A DNA stretch of 7,421 bases from UBA1189 sp045544835 (GCA_045544835.1 JAZPZS010000053.1:1-7421); one strand, 5' to 3'. Positions 1 through 6,687 are shown, counted from the stretch's first letter. Notes: generated from the letters alone by a model not told the origin. Numbers and translations: made by a program.

Positions 1-1
1 C

Positions 2-172
2 AAGCGTTGCTGGGTGACCAACTTTATCTATCCCGATGGAAGCCGTGGGCTCTGTGTAGGCGACGGTACCGACAAGTGCAATCAATGTGGTTTCTGCATG
101 TCGGGTGAGATGGCTTCGGTATTTGCGTTCAAGCCCGATACCATCTTTGCGGGACTCAAGCTAAGAACATAG
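2..172 (+). CDS. C-terminal fragment of a cysteine-rich protein, possibly radical SAM/SPASM-like (5' end outside window)
   Basis: An open frame runs in from the left edge and ends at TAG 170-172, giving the last 56 residues of a protein whose start lies outside the window. The fragment carries five cysteines at fragment positions 3, 18, 26, 29 and 32. The last three form CxxCxxC, and a PDG motif lies between the first two. Regularly spaced cysteines with an 'I-Y-P-D-G' strand near the C-terminus resemble the auxiliary Fe-S (SPASM/Twitch) region of radical SAM enzymes; this is inference from pattern alone. The catalytic CxxxCxxC motif would lie upstream and cannot be seen, so no substrate can be named. 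The gene converges with the minus-strand phosphoesterase and shares the hairpin at 266-301. That this is a real coding end is fairly sure; the family is uncertain. Confidence 0.55.
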   Translation, partial: KRCWVTNFIYPDGSRGLCVGDGTDKCNQCGFCMSGEMASVFAFKPDTIFAGLKLRT

Positions 173-265
173 TCTGCCTACACCTAATCAGAGCCTCCAG
201 TAAAATCCAAACAGACTCTTATATCTAATACAACCGACATGGCCAATCGGGTATGTATGGTCAGG

Positions 266-301
266 GAGGGGAGAATCTCTTTTATAGAGACTTCTCTCCT
301 C
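266..301. terminator. Bidirectional hairpin terminator between convergent genes
   Basis: Bases 266-275 pair with 292-301 (one G-U pair), and 276-279 pair with 287-290. There is a single bulged C at 291 and a 7-base loop TTTTATA. The 14-bp stem begins 2 bases beyond the phosphoesterase stop codon (304-306) and lies 94 bases after the plus-strand stop at 172, so it can serve both converging transcripts. Neither side has a long clean T tract, so the efficiency of termination is inferred. Confidence 0.7.
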
Positions 302-303
302 TT

Positions 304-1395
304 CTACTTTACCTTAAACACCACGAGCTCGCTGCTGGAACCGATGCGGAAGGGTGGGCCCCAGAGGGAGAGGCCTTGCGATACGTAGACGTGGGCGTGA
401 GACCAACGGCGATAGCCATGGCTCTGCTCAAAGAGTTTGTCGGTCAGCCACGTCAGTGGCCACACCTGGCCACGATGAGTATGTCCGCAGAAGAGCAGGT
501 CTACACCCAAGGCATCGGCTTCGGCCACGCCGTAGGGCTGGTGGTCGAGCACGAGGGTGGGGTGGTCCTTATCGGCATGCGCCATCAGCGTGTTCAGCGA
601 TGCGCGGGCGGGGTTGCTCTTGTCGTCGCGTCCGATGAGCTGAATGCCACAGGGAAGCGTCACCATCGAGTCGCGCAGCAGCGTGATGGGAGTGCCCTCA
701 ATGAAGCGTGCGACAGCATCGATGCCACTGATGTATTCGTGGTTGCCCGGCACCATGAAAATGCCTTTCGGAGCCGTGAGACGGGCCAGTTCATCGGCCA
801 TACGATCGCGGTAGAGTGGGTGTACGCTATTGTCGATGAGGTCGCCGGCAATGACGATGACATCGGGGCTTTGCGCATTGATGAGATCCACATATCGGGC
901 CAAATCCTTACGCCCCGTGCCTTCACCCAAGTGCACGTCGCTCACGGCAACCACGGTGAGGGGCTTCGCGAAGTCACACGCCTTGTCAAAGGCTATGGGC
1001 ACCACATTCACCTGCGGATGCTTGTAGCGGTAATGCCCGCTGATGAGCACTACGGAGCAGAGGGCCAGGGCGGCCCAAAAGCCATAGGGAACCGTCAGTC
1101 GGAGCCATGCAGCTACATCGACCAGCAGCAGGGCAAGAACCATATATAGCAGGAACACCAGCCATACGGAACCTACTTGGAATAGTCCGCGCGACAAGGC
1201 GGCAGGCATTGCGCTGCCACGCAATGCCATGGAGAAAAACAGACTACACGTGGCCACTCCCATACATATACCAACCAATACTTTGGCTACCATAGGTAGG
1301 GTAGGGAGTGCTTGCACCAGGCGGACGAAGATATAGGCGTTGGCACCGAAGAGCACGCCAAGAAACAGAATCAGTATGAGGATGAACATAAGCAT
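304..1395 (-). CDS. Membrane-anchored YkuE-like metallophosphoesterase
   Basis: This is a calcineurin-like phosphoesterase of 363 residues. The N-terminal ~120 residues hold about four hydrophobic segments (roughly 2-24, 35-57, 76-95 and 104-120). The catalytic domain follows with the metal-binding series in order: D153-x-H155 (SDVHLG), GDLID 184-188, GNHE 217-220, H285 in DHQP, and GHTH 304-307. All ligands of the dinuclear metal site appear present. This layout matches YkuE/YaeI-type phosphodiesterases, whose relatives act on lipid-linked or cell-envelope phosphodiesters. The substrate here is unknown. The frame can also open at GTG 1401 or ATG 1389; ATG 1395 is preferred because ATG is the more usual start. 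The gene begins 12 bases after the SMR transporter stop with no promoter seen between them, so it is probably co-transcribed. The hairpin at 266-301 ends the unit. Confidence 0.9.
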   Translation of the reverse strand: MLMFILILILFLGVLFGANAYIFVRLVQALPTLPMVAKVLVGICMGVATCSLFFSMALRGSAMPAALSRGLFQVGSVWLVFLLYMVLALLLVDVAAWLRLTVPYGFWAALALCSVVLISGHYRYKHPQVNVVPIAFDKACDFAKPLTVVAVSDVHLGEGTGRKDLARYVDLINAQSPDVIVIAGDLIDNSVHPLYRDRMADELARLTAPKGIFMVPGNHEYISGIDAVARFIEGTPITLLRDSMVTLPCGIQLIGRDDKSNPARASLNTLMAHADKDHPTLVLDHQPYGVAEADALGVDLLFCGHTHRGQVWPLTWLTDKLFEQSHGYRRWSHAHVYVSQGLSLWGPPFRIGSSSELVVFKVK

Positions 1396-1407
1396 ATTCA
1401 CGTGGTT

Positions 1408-1731
1408 TTAACTCACCATCTTGAGCCCTACGACCGAGGCTATGAGGGTGACTATGAAGAAGATGCGGGCAAACGATACCGGTTCCTTGAAGAGAAAGAT
1501 ACCAATCAGCACCGTACCCACCGCACCAATGCCTGTCCACACAGGATAGGCTGTACCGAGAGGAATAGTGCGCGTAGCCTTAGTCAAGAGATACATACTG
1601 AGCGTACATAGAAGAACAAAACCGGCATACCACAGTGCCGTCTTGTGTCCTGTTGCAAGATTGCCCTTGCCAAGGCAAAAGGCAAAGCCGGTCTCGCATA
1701 GTCCGGCAATAATCAGAATCAACCAATTCAT
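1408..1731 (-). CDS. sugE: SMR-family transporter, SugE/Gdx-like guanidinium exporter
   Basis: The protein is 107 residues, the normal size for a small multidrug resistance transporter, with four hydrophobic helices. The proton/substrate-coupling glutamate is E13 in 'AGLCE'. The third helix carries GTAYPVWTGIGAVG (59-72), which fits the SugE/Gdx subgroup better than EmrE. Family members work as dual-topology dimers in the inner membrane; Gdx members export guanidinium ions in exchange for protons. Substrate assignment is by family only. The frame stays open upstream to 1854, giving a 148-residue version. The extra 41 residues are unlike any SMR N-terminus, and a strong promoter (1792-1823) lies inside them, so ATG 1731 is the start. 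An AAGGA stretch lies 11 bases before this ATG. The phosphoesterase gene follows closely in the same transcript. Confidence 0.88.
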   Translation of the reverse strand: MNWLILIIAGLCETGFAFCLGKGNLATGHKTALWYAGFVLLCTLSMYLLTKATRTIPLGTAYPVWTGIGAVGTVLIGIFLFKEPVSFARIFFIVTLIASVVGLKMVS

Positions 1732-1791
1732 ATTGACGATAATCCTTACCGAGGGCTGCGGAAATGTCCGGCGTCTCCTTCTGAGGCGATG

Positions 1792-1823
1792 CAAAAGTAG
1801 GCAATCTAAACTAATATACCAAA
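1792..1823 (-). promoter_or_regulatory. Bacteroides-type promoter of the SMR-phosphoesterase operon
   Basis: Read on the minus strand, TTTG (1820-1823) is separated by exactly 20 bases from TACTTTTG (1792-1799). This is a full match to the Bacteroidota consensus TTTG-N19-21-TAnnTTTG. Transcription should begin near 1785, leaving a leader of about 55 bases before ATG 1731. The site rules out translation from the upstream end of the open frame at 1854. Confidence 0.8.
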
Positions 1824-1854
1824 TATAGATGCACTTTTCGTATGCGTTGGCCAA

Positions 1855-2793
1855 TTACAAGGTATGGTTCCTCTGACTGTTCCGCTCCCAAAACACGCCA
1901 TCGGAGTATCCTTGAATTTCGGCGTTTTCATCGGCCATTTTGAGGCGTTTGGCCGCCCACAGACAGTACTCCTCATTGATCTCTATGCCGAGGTAGCGAC
2001 GACCGAGCTTCTTGGCCACTACAGCTGCTGTGCCACTGCCCATGAAGGGGTCGAAGACCACATCGCCGGGACGTGACGAAGCGAGAATCAGCTTGGCATA
2101 CAACTTCTCGGGTTTCTGTGTAGGGTGGTCGGTGTTCTCGGGCATCGACCAGAAGGGGATGCTGATGTCGTCCCAGAAGTTCGAGGGGTGGGTGAGACGA
2201 TAGTTTCCCGCCTCCGTAGCCTCCCAATCTTTCGGCTTGCCATCCACGCGGTAGGGTGCCAACACGCGGCGGCGCACCTTGACGCTTTCCACATCGAAAT
2301 AGTAGTCGTGCGCATCGTTCACGGCAAACCAGATGTCCTCCATGCAGTTCTTCCAGTTGGCCTTTGCCCCGCGCCCCTTATCGCGCTGCCACGTGATGCG
2401 GTTGAGGATGGTGAGGCGCTCCTCCAACACCGCTTGCAGGGCCGACGTACACTTCCAGTCGCCACACATATAGAGCGAGCCCGTAGGCTTCAGCTTGTCG
2501 CAGACCTTATGGAACCAGGTGCGCAGATATTCGGCATATTTGTCCGATGAAATGGCCGAAAATGCCAGTCCGTTGAAGTCTTTGGAGAGGTTGTAGGGAG
2601 GGTCAATGATGATGAGGTCGGCCACGCTGTCGGGCACGCGGTCAATCACCTCCAACAGGTCGGCACAGACGATGGTGTTCTCCCACCGCGCCGCATCGAA
2701 AGAGTGCATAGTTGCAATCTCTTTCTTCAGCTCACCGCGCTCCTCTTCAGTGAGGGTAATTGTCTTGTTGCGTCCTGCCCGCTGCTTGTCCAC
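1855..2793 (-). CDS. Solitary beta-class N6-adenine/N4-cytosine DNA methyltransferase
   Basis: This is a site-specific SAM-dependent DNA methyltransferase. Counted from GTG 2793 (312 residues), the catalytic motif DPPY is at 64-67. The SAM-binding motif DPFMGSG follows near the C-terminus at 248-254, preceded by HPTQKPEKL (223-231). The order motif IV, target-recognition region, motif I defines the beta class (HinfI/RsrI/CcrM/YhdJ type), which modifies adenine N6 or cytosine N4. The recognition site cannot be read from sequence. No restriction endonuclease or specificity subunit is adjacent, so it is probably an orphan. The frame stays open to TTG 2853, but the promoter at 2823-2854 covers that end. 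GTG 2793 keeps a plausible N-terminus (TITLTEEE); ATG 2709 would give a 284-residue form with all motifs intact. The start is uncertain, the function is sure. Confidence 0.9.
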   Translation of the reverse strand: MDKQRAGRNKTITLTEEERGELKKEIATMHSFDAARWENTIVCADLLEVIDRVPDSVADLIIIDPPYNLSKDFNGLAFSAISSDKYAEYLRTWFHKVCDKLKPTGSLYMCGDWKCTSALQAVLEERLTILNRITWQRDKGRGAKANWKNCMEDIWFAVNDAHDYYFDVESVKVRRRVLAPYRVDGKPKDWEATEAGNYRLTHPSNFWDDISIPFWSMPENTDHPTQKPEKLYAKLILASSRPGDVVFDPFMGSGTAAVVAKKLGRRYLGIEINEEYCLWAAKRLKMADENAEIQGYSDGVFWERNSQRNHTL

Positions 2794-2822
2794 TTTGCTT
2801 GTATTGAAGGATAAATCAATCC

Positions 2823-2854
2823 CAAAAGTACAAGATTCGCACTGCACTACCAAA
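2823..2854 (-). promoter_or_regulatory. Bacteroides-type promoter of the methyltransferase gene
   Basis: On the minus strand, TTTG (2851-2854), a 20-base spacer and TACTTTTG (2823-2830) match the consensus fully. The -7 octamer is the same as that of the SMR operon, and both -33 elements begin TTTGGTA. The predicted transcript start near 2816 lies downstream of the TTG that opens the long frame, which argues for a GTG 2793 or ATG 2709 start. Confidence 0.8.
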
Positions 2855-2862
2855 TAATAAGG

Positions 2863-2888
2863 GGATAATTTTTCCCTCCCGCTTATCC
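2863..2888 (-). terminator. Weak hairpin downstream of the membrane-protein gene
   Basis: GGATAA (2863-2868) pairs perfectly with TTATCC (2883-2888) around a 14-base loop, about 22 bases beyond the stop codon at 2911. The stem is short and no clear T tract follows on the minus strand, so this is only a candidate terminator for the sigma-factor operon. It lies just upstream of the methyltransferase promoter. Confidence 0.3.
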
Positions 2889-2910
2889 AACGGCAAAGTG
2901 AATACCAGGT

Positions 2911-3501
2911 TTACTCCTTCTCCTCGGTCAGCTCTTCTATTTGCTCTATGACTTCGTTGACGGTGTTTTGTCCTTTCTTATATATACTCCAACCGATGAT
3001 GCCACCGATAGTACCTCCAATAAGGCCGCCGATAAGAATATTCTTAACGAAAAATCCACCCATAGAAGTAGCTTCGTAAACAAACCACGGCAACCATATA
3101 CATAGGAATGGTATACTGAACCAATGCCATTGCCTGCCGAGTTGCTTGTAACGGTTGAGCTTGCGAGCCTCGTCTACCAAACTACCAGTGATGTAGTTCT
3201 GTGTGCTCAGCAGTTGGTTGCAATAGATTTCATAGACGACGGCAATAAGCAGAAAAGCTATCGTTACTCCTATAAACCATGGAGAATGGAAGTTAAAGAT
3301 TGGAGTTGTCCAAACAGGGCATGAGATAAGTACTATAGCACATAAAATGTAAGATCTTAGCTTCACCGCCTTCAACTTGTCCCGCATACTTGTGCGGATA
3401 AGCTTCTCATTCACGATAGTCTCTTTCTCCAACTTGCGACGCAGCAGGCTGATCTGTTCCTTCATCTCATTGAGTTCGGCTGTATTGAATTGTTCTTCCA
3501 T
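2911..3501 (-). CDS. Four-helix membrane protein with glycine zipper, partner of the ECF sigma factor
   Basis: The protein is 196 residues with no recognised enzymatic motif. The N-terminal ~48 residues are charged and heptad-like, probably a cytoplasmic coiled coil. Four hydrophobic segments follow at about 50-67, 75-93, 126-143 and 154-173. The last carries paired glycines at 158/159, 162/163, 166/167 and G170, a GxxxG glycine-zipper series suited to tight helix packing or oligomerisation. The tail (179-196) is acidic and helical. The gene starts at ATG 3501, 21 bases after the sigma factor stop, on the same strand, so the two are probably one operon. By position it could be a regulator or sensor of that sigma factor. 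It shows no zinc-binding anti-sigma motif and is not a FecR-type protein, so that role is inference. I recall similar hypothetical proteins behind sigma factors in other Bacteroidales, but could not check. Confidence 0.8.
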   Translation of the reverse strand: MEEQFNTAELNEMKEQISLLRRKLEKETIVNEKLIRTSMRDKLKAVKLRSYILCAIVLISCPVWTTPIFNFHSPWFIGVTIAFLLIAVVYEIYCNQLLSTQNYITGSLVDEARKLNRYKQLGRQWHWFSIPFLCIWLPWFVYEATSMGGFFVKNILIGGLIGGTIGGIIGWSIYKKGQNTVNEVIEQIEELTEEKE

Positions 3502-3522
3502 AAGGCTTGATGTTTACAGGTT

Positions 3523-3993
3523 CTACATTTGTTTCAGTTGTTCCTTGATGCGGTAGAGGCGCACCGACACGTTCTTCACCGTGATGCCCACGATAGCGGC
3601 AATCTCCTCATAGCTCATGTTCTCGAGCCACAGCAACACGATGGCGCGGTCGAAGGGCTTCAGCTGATGGATGCGCTTGTAGAGCATCTGAATCTGGCGC
3701 GTGTCTTCGTCTTTATCTTCGAAGAGGTTGATGTCCATCGTCAGCGGCACAGTGGCGCGCAGCTTCTTCTTCCGTTCCCACGAGATGCAGGTGTTGAGGC
3801 TCACGCGGTAAATCCACGTATCCACTTTGCTCTCGCCGCGAAACTGCTCAATTCCACTCCATAGGTTGATGAGCACTTCCTGGAAGAGGTCGTTCACTTC
3901 GTCGCTGTCGTTGGAGAACATATAGCACACCGTATATATCGTCTCTTTGTGTGCCCTCACCATTTGCGCAAATTCGGTTTCGTTCTTTTTCAT
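3523..3993 (-). CDS. ECF-family RNA polymerase sigma-70 factor
   Basis: This is a 156-residue sigma factor of the extracytoplasmic-function type. Region 2 covers about residues 8-75, with the core-binding and -10 recognition helix DLFQEVLINLW (35-45) followed by WIYRVSLNTC. Region 4 covers about 100-155 and ends in the helix-turn-helix MSYEEIAAIVGITVKNVSVR (126-145), which reads the -35 element. No region 1 or 3 is present, as usual for the class. The frame extends to TTG 4011, but ATG 3993 gives the standard N-terminus and leaves a short leader after the promoter element at 4029-4036. The downstream membrane protein is likely co-transcribed and may control its activity. The regulon and signal cannot be told from this window. 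Confidence 0.92.
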   Translation of the reverse strand: MKKNETEFAQMVRAHKETIYTVCYMFSNDSDEVNDLFQEVLINLWSGIEQFRGESKVDTWIYRVSLNTCISWERKKKLRATVPLTMDINLFEDKDEDTRQIQMLYKRIHQLKPFDRAIVLLWLENMSYEEIAAIVGITVKNVSVRLYRIKEQLKQM

Positions 3994-4028
3994 CGTTTGT
4001 CTTCGCAACAATTTTTATCCGTTAGACG

Positions 4029-4036
4029 CAAAGGTA
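4029..4036 (-). promoter_or_regulatory. Promoter -7 element of the sigma-factor operon
   Basis: On the minus strand the octamer TACCTTTG matches the TAnnTTTG consensus exactly and lies 35 bases before ATG 3993. The -33 position is T-rich but has no clean TTTG at 19-21 bases. It may be a weaker promoter read by the primary sigma factor, or one needing another factor. Confidence 0.55.
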
Positions 4037-4101
4037 ACGGAAAAACTACAAAAATGAGAGAAAAATATCACTTTGGCGACACTTTTCGCGAAACGAGGAA
4101 A

Positions 4102-4126
4102 AATCCCGACAAGAAAAATCGGGGTT
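4102..4126 (-). terminator. Hairpin with T run in the uvrC-sigma factor gap
   Basis: Bases 4102-4109 pair with 4119-4126 (8 bp, one G-U) around a 9-base loop. Read on the minus strand the stem runs straight into TTTCC, so it looks like a Rho-independent terminator for transcripts coming from uvrC. It is the second such structure in this gap. Confidence 0.5.
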
Positions 4127-4208
4127 AATCGGGTGGGGGAGTGCACGTTAAACCGAAAAATGGCTTCGTAGAATCGTTTCTTTTTGTTCGCCTCGCCCCT
4201 CGGTCAGG

Positions 4209-4238
4209 AAAATCGCAAGGATGAGGGCTTACGATTTT
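4209..4238 (-). terminator. Terminator of uvrC
   Basis: AAAATCG (4209-4215) and CGATTTT (4232-4238) pair perfectly. After one C/A mismatch, AAG (4217-4219) pairs with CTT (4228-4230), leaving an 8-base loop. On the minus strand the stem ends in GATTTT and begins 8 bases past the uvrC stop codon (4247-4249), the expected place for an intrinsic terminator. Confidence 0.65.
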
Positions 4239-4246
4239 GAGGATTC

Positions 4247-6064
4247 TTACCCTTGCAACCCCTCCTTCACCATCTTCGCCTTGCTCTTGCCAATGACAGC
4301 CTCTAACTCTTCGATGGGAGCCTCTTTGATGCGCTTCACCGTCTTGAAATGGGCGAGCAGGGCCTCCTTGCTCTTTGCGCCGATGCCCTTGATGTTGTCG
4401 AGCGCCGAGGCGGTCTGCCGCTTGCTGCGCTTGTCGCGATGGAAGGTGATGGCAAAGCGGTGCACCTCGTCCTGTATGCGTTCGAGCAGATGGAAGAGTG
4501 CGCTCTGCTGCTTCAGCCCGATGCTCATCGCGGGGAAGCCGAAGAGGAGTTCGGCTGTGCGGTGGCGGTCGTTCTTGGCCAAGCCGGCAATGGCGATGTG
4601 CAGCCCCAGCGTGTCTTCCACCACTTCGCGGATGACCTCCATCTGTCCCTTGCCACCGTCGGCAATGATGAGGTCGGGTAGGGGAGTGCCCTCGGCAATC
4701 ATACGCGAGTAGCGGCGATACACCACCTCGCGCATCGAGGCATAGTCGTCGGGGCCCACGACGGTCTTGATATTATACTTGCGGTACTCCTTCTTGCTGG
4801 GCTTGCCCATTCGGAAGACGATGCAGGCCGCCACGGCATCGGTGCCCGAGATGTTGGAGTTGTCAAAACACTCGATGTGAACGGGCATTTTGTCGAGCTT
4901 GAGGTGCTCCTGTATCTCCTTGAGCAGGCGTGTGCTCTTCTGCTCGGGGTTGAGCTTGTCGGCCTGCTTCAGGCGGTCGAGCTTGTATTGCTTCACGTTG
5001 AGCTGCGAGAGGTCGAGCAACTTCTTGCGGTCGCTGCGCTGCGGTACGGTGAAGGTGACGCCCTCCAGGTCGATGTCCACGGGGAAAGGCACCACAATCT
5101 CCTTCGACTGGCTCTTATAGCGCTCGCGCATCTCCACGATGCCCAGCGTGAGCAGCTCCTCGCGTGTCTCGTTCATCTTCTTCTTGTACTCGAAGGTGAA
5201 GGCCTGGTTGATGGCCCCGTTGGTGATGTGCAGGTAGTTGATGAAGGCGCTGCCGTCGTCCTCCTCGATGGAGAACACGTCCACGTTGTCGATGATGTGG
5301 CTCACCACCTCGCTCTTCTCGCGGAAGCGCTCCAGGGCATCGTACTTGCGCTTCAGCTCCATGGCCTCCTCGAAGCGCATCTCCTCGCTCAGGCGGCGCA
5401 TCTCGTCCATCAGGCTACGGCTCAGCTCCTTGGTGTTGCCACGCAAGATTTCCCTGATTTCACCGATCTGTTCCATGTATTCATCGTGGCTCTGCAGCGC
5501 GATGCACGGGGCCTTGCAACGCTTGATATGGTAGTCGAGGCAGGGCTTGAACTTGCCGCTGCGGATGTTCTCGGGAGTGAGCGCGAGGTTACACGTGCGC
5601 ACCGTATAGAGCTGCTTGATGAGCCCGAGTATCTCGTTGAGCGTGGGGATATGGCTGTAGGGGCCGAAGTACTGCGAGCCGTTGCGGATAATCTTGCGGG
5701 TCTTGAACACCTTGGGGAAGTACTCGCTGGTGATGCAGATGGAGGGGTACGACTTATCGTCCTTGAGCAGCACGTTGTAGCGCGGCTTGTACTTCTTGAT
5801 GAGGTTGTTCTCGAGCAGCAGTGCATCCTCCTCGCTCTTCACCACCACGTAGCGAATATCGGCGATTTGACCGACGAGAACACGCGTCTTGCCCGTCTGC
5901 TCCTTTTGGAAATACTGGCTCACACGCCGCTTCAGATTCTTTGCCTTACCCACATAAATCACCGTGCCCTCCCTGTTGAGATACTGATAGCACCCCGGCG
6001 TGTCGGGCAGGTTCTCCACAATGGACTGCAAGTAGGGATTCTTCTTTAGTGGGCTTTCAAACAT
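4247..6064 (-). CDS. uvrC: UvrC, excinuclease ABC subunit C
   Basis: UvrC makes both incisions around a bulky DNA lesion after UvrA and UvrB have located it. The protein is 605 residues, normal for the family, and all domains are present. The GIY-YIG nuclease spans about 18-95 (the first motif reads PGCY, then IYVGKAKNLKRR), giving the 3' incision. Four cysteines (158, 175, 183, 187) lie where UvrC binds an iron-sulphur cluster. The UVR domain (about 215-248) binds UvrB. The RNase H-like domain (about 395-545) with D401, D469 and H535 makes the 5' incision. A helix-hairpin-helix pair (about 553-605) ends the protein. ATG 6064 gives the usual N-terminus (IVENLPDTPG at 15-24). The gene lies 6 bases after the ORF6N gene with no clear promoter between them, so co-transcription is likely. 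No uvrA or uvrB is in the window. Two hairpins follow the stop. Confidence 0.98.
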   Translation of the reverse strand: MFESPLKKNPYLQSIVENLPDTPGCYQYLNREGTVIYVGKAKNLKRRVSQYFQKEQTGKTRVLVGQIADIRYVVVKSEEDALLLENNLIKKYKPRYNVLLKDDKSYPSICITSEYFPKVFKTRKIIRNGSQYFGPYSHIPTLNEILGLIKQLYTVRTCNLALTPENIRSGKFKPCLDYHIKRCKAPCIALQSHDEYMEQIGEIREILRGNTKELSRSLMDEMRRLSEEMRFEEAMELKRKYDALERFREKSEVVSHIIDNVDVFSIEEDDGSAFINYLHITNGAINQAFTFEYKKKMNETREELLTLGIVEMRERYKSQSKEIVVPFPVDIDLEGVTFTVPQRSDRKKLLDLSQLNVKQYKLDRLKQADKLNPEQKSTRLLKEIQEHLKLDKMPVHIECFDNSNISGTDAVAACIVFRMGKPSKKEYRKYNIKTVVGPDDYASMREVVYRRYSRMIAEGTPLPDLIIADGGKGQMEVIREVVEDTLGLHIAIAGLAKNDRHRTAELLFGFPAMSIGLKQQSALFHLLERIQDEVHRFAITFHRDKRSKRQTASALDNIKGIGAKSKEALLAHFKTVKRIKEAPIEELEAVIGKSKAKMVKEGLQG

Positions 6065-6070
6065 AGTACA

Positions 6071-6649
6071 CTACTCTTGTTCTTTGCCATATTGCACAAA
6101 GCCTATCGGACGGCGATTCGTTGCACCTTGTCTCTGTGATTGCAACTCGGCAAGTGTCTGGTTTATCAGTTCTAACTGTACACGGGTATCTTCATTGATA
6201 TCGTTATAATCGGCAAAAACCTCTTCGATATAGGCTTTCAGTTCCTTTACTTCGAGTTGCAACCCGGCCAACGTTCCGCTTGAAGGTAAACTTATCATTT
6301 GACGTACTGCGACAAAAGCTCGCATAATACCCATATTAATCTGAACGGCAGTTTTTGAACTAAGCACACTGCTCAACATTGCCACTCCCAATTCAGTGAA
6401 AGCATAAGGATTACGTCTGACTCCCATCTTAATGGAATTGGAAGTCACAAATTGTGACCTCCATTCTTGTGTCTCCTCCGATGAAAGTTGAAACATGAAA
6501 TCTTCGGGGAAACGCTCAATATTGCGCTTGACAGCTTGATTGAGGACTTTTGTGGGAACTCCATACATCTCAGCCAAATCACGATCAAGCATAACTTTCT
6601 GACCTCGAATCTCGTATATCTTATTCTGTATTACCTGCAACTGATTCAT
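6071..6649 (-). CDS. ORF6N-domain DNA-binding protein (phage antirepressor/KilA-N type)
   Basis: The protein is 192 residues. Residues about 8-95 form an ORF6N domain, recognised from IYEIRGQKVMLDRDLAEMYG, then VLNQAVKRNIERFPEDFMFQL, SQFVTSNS, and PYAFTELGVAMLSSVL. This domain is common in phage antirepressors and in chromosomal copies throughout Bacteroidota; it is thought to bind DNA. Residues 128-172 are rich in leucine and glutamate and probably form a coiled coil for dimerisation. The gene looks more AT-rich and less codon-biased than uvrC, hinting at past acquisition. It starts at ATG 6649 and stops 6 bases before uvrC, so it probably shares the uvrC transcript. A large palindrome (6727-6840) overlaps its promoter and might be its own operator; this is inference. 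Its targets are unknown. Confidence 0.88.
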   Translation of the reverse strand: MNQLQVIQNKIYEIRGQKVMLDRDLAEMYGVPTKVLNQAVKRNIERFPEDFMFQLSSEETQEWRSQFVTSNSIKMGVRRNPYAFTELGVAMLSSVLSSKTAVQINMGIMRAFVAVRQMISLPSSGTLAGLQLEVKELKAYIEEVFADYNDINEDTRVQLELINQTLAELQSQRQGATNRRPIGFVQYGKEQE

Positions 6650-6687
6650 TGGCTACATTTTTATATCAAAGCAAATATGCACAAATG

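Noticed and set aside
253..1149. 298-codon plus-strand open frame opposite the phosphoesterase
   Set aside because: Antisense shadow of a gene with all catalytic motifs; it also starts before the terminator hairpin and has no promoter.
1732..1790. Guanidine riboswitch ahead of the SMR exporter
   Set aside because: The leader is only about 55 bases and I cannot fit the ykkC, mini-ykkC or ykkC-III patterns. A small stem CGGA/TCCG is all that is seen.
1732..1854. N-terminal extension of the SMR protein from 1854
   Set aside because: It would include the promoter and an arginine-rich stretch unlike any SMR protein; the standard 107-residue form starts at 1731.
1855..2853. Complete restriction-modification system
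   Set aside because: Neighbours are an SMR transporter and a membrane protein; no nuclease or specificity subunit is present.
4877..6049. 390-codon plus-strand open frame opposite uvrC
   Set aside because: It is fully antisense to a certain gene, and its protein is made of leucine, valine, alanine and histidine runs typical of a mirrored GC-rich codon pattern. No domain is visible.
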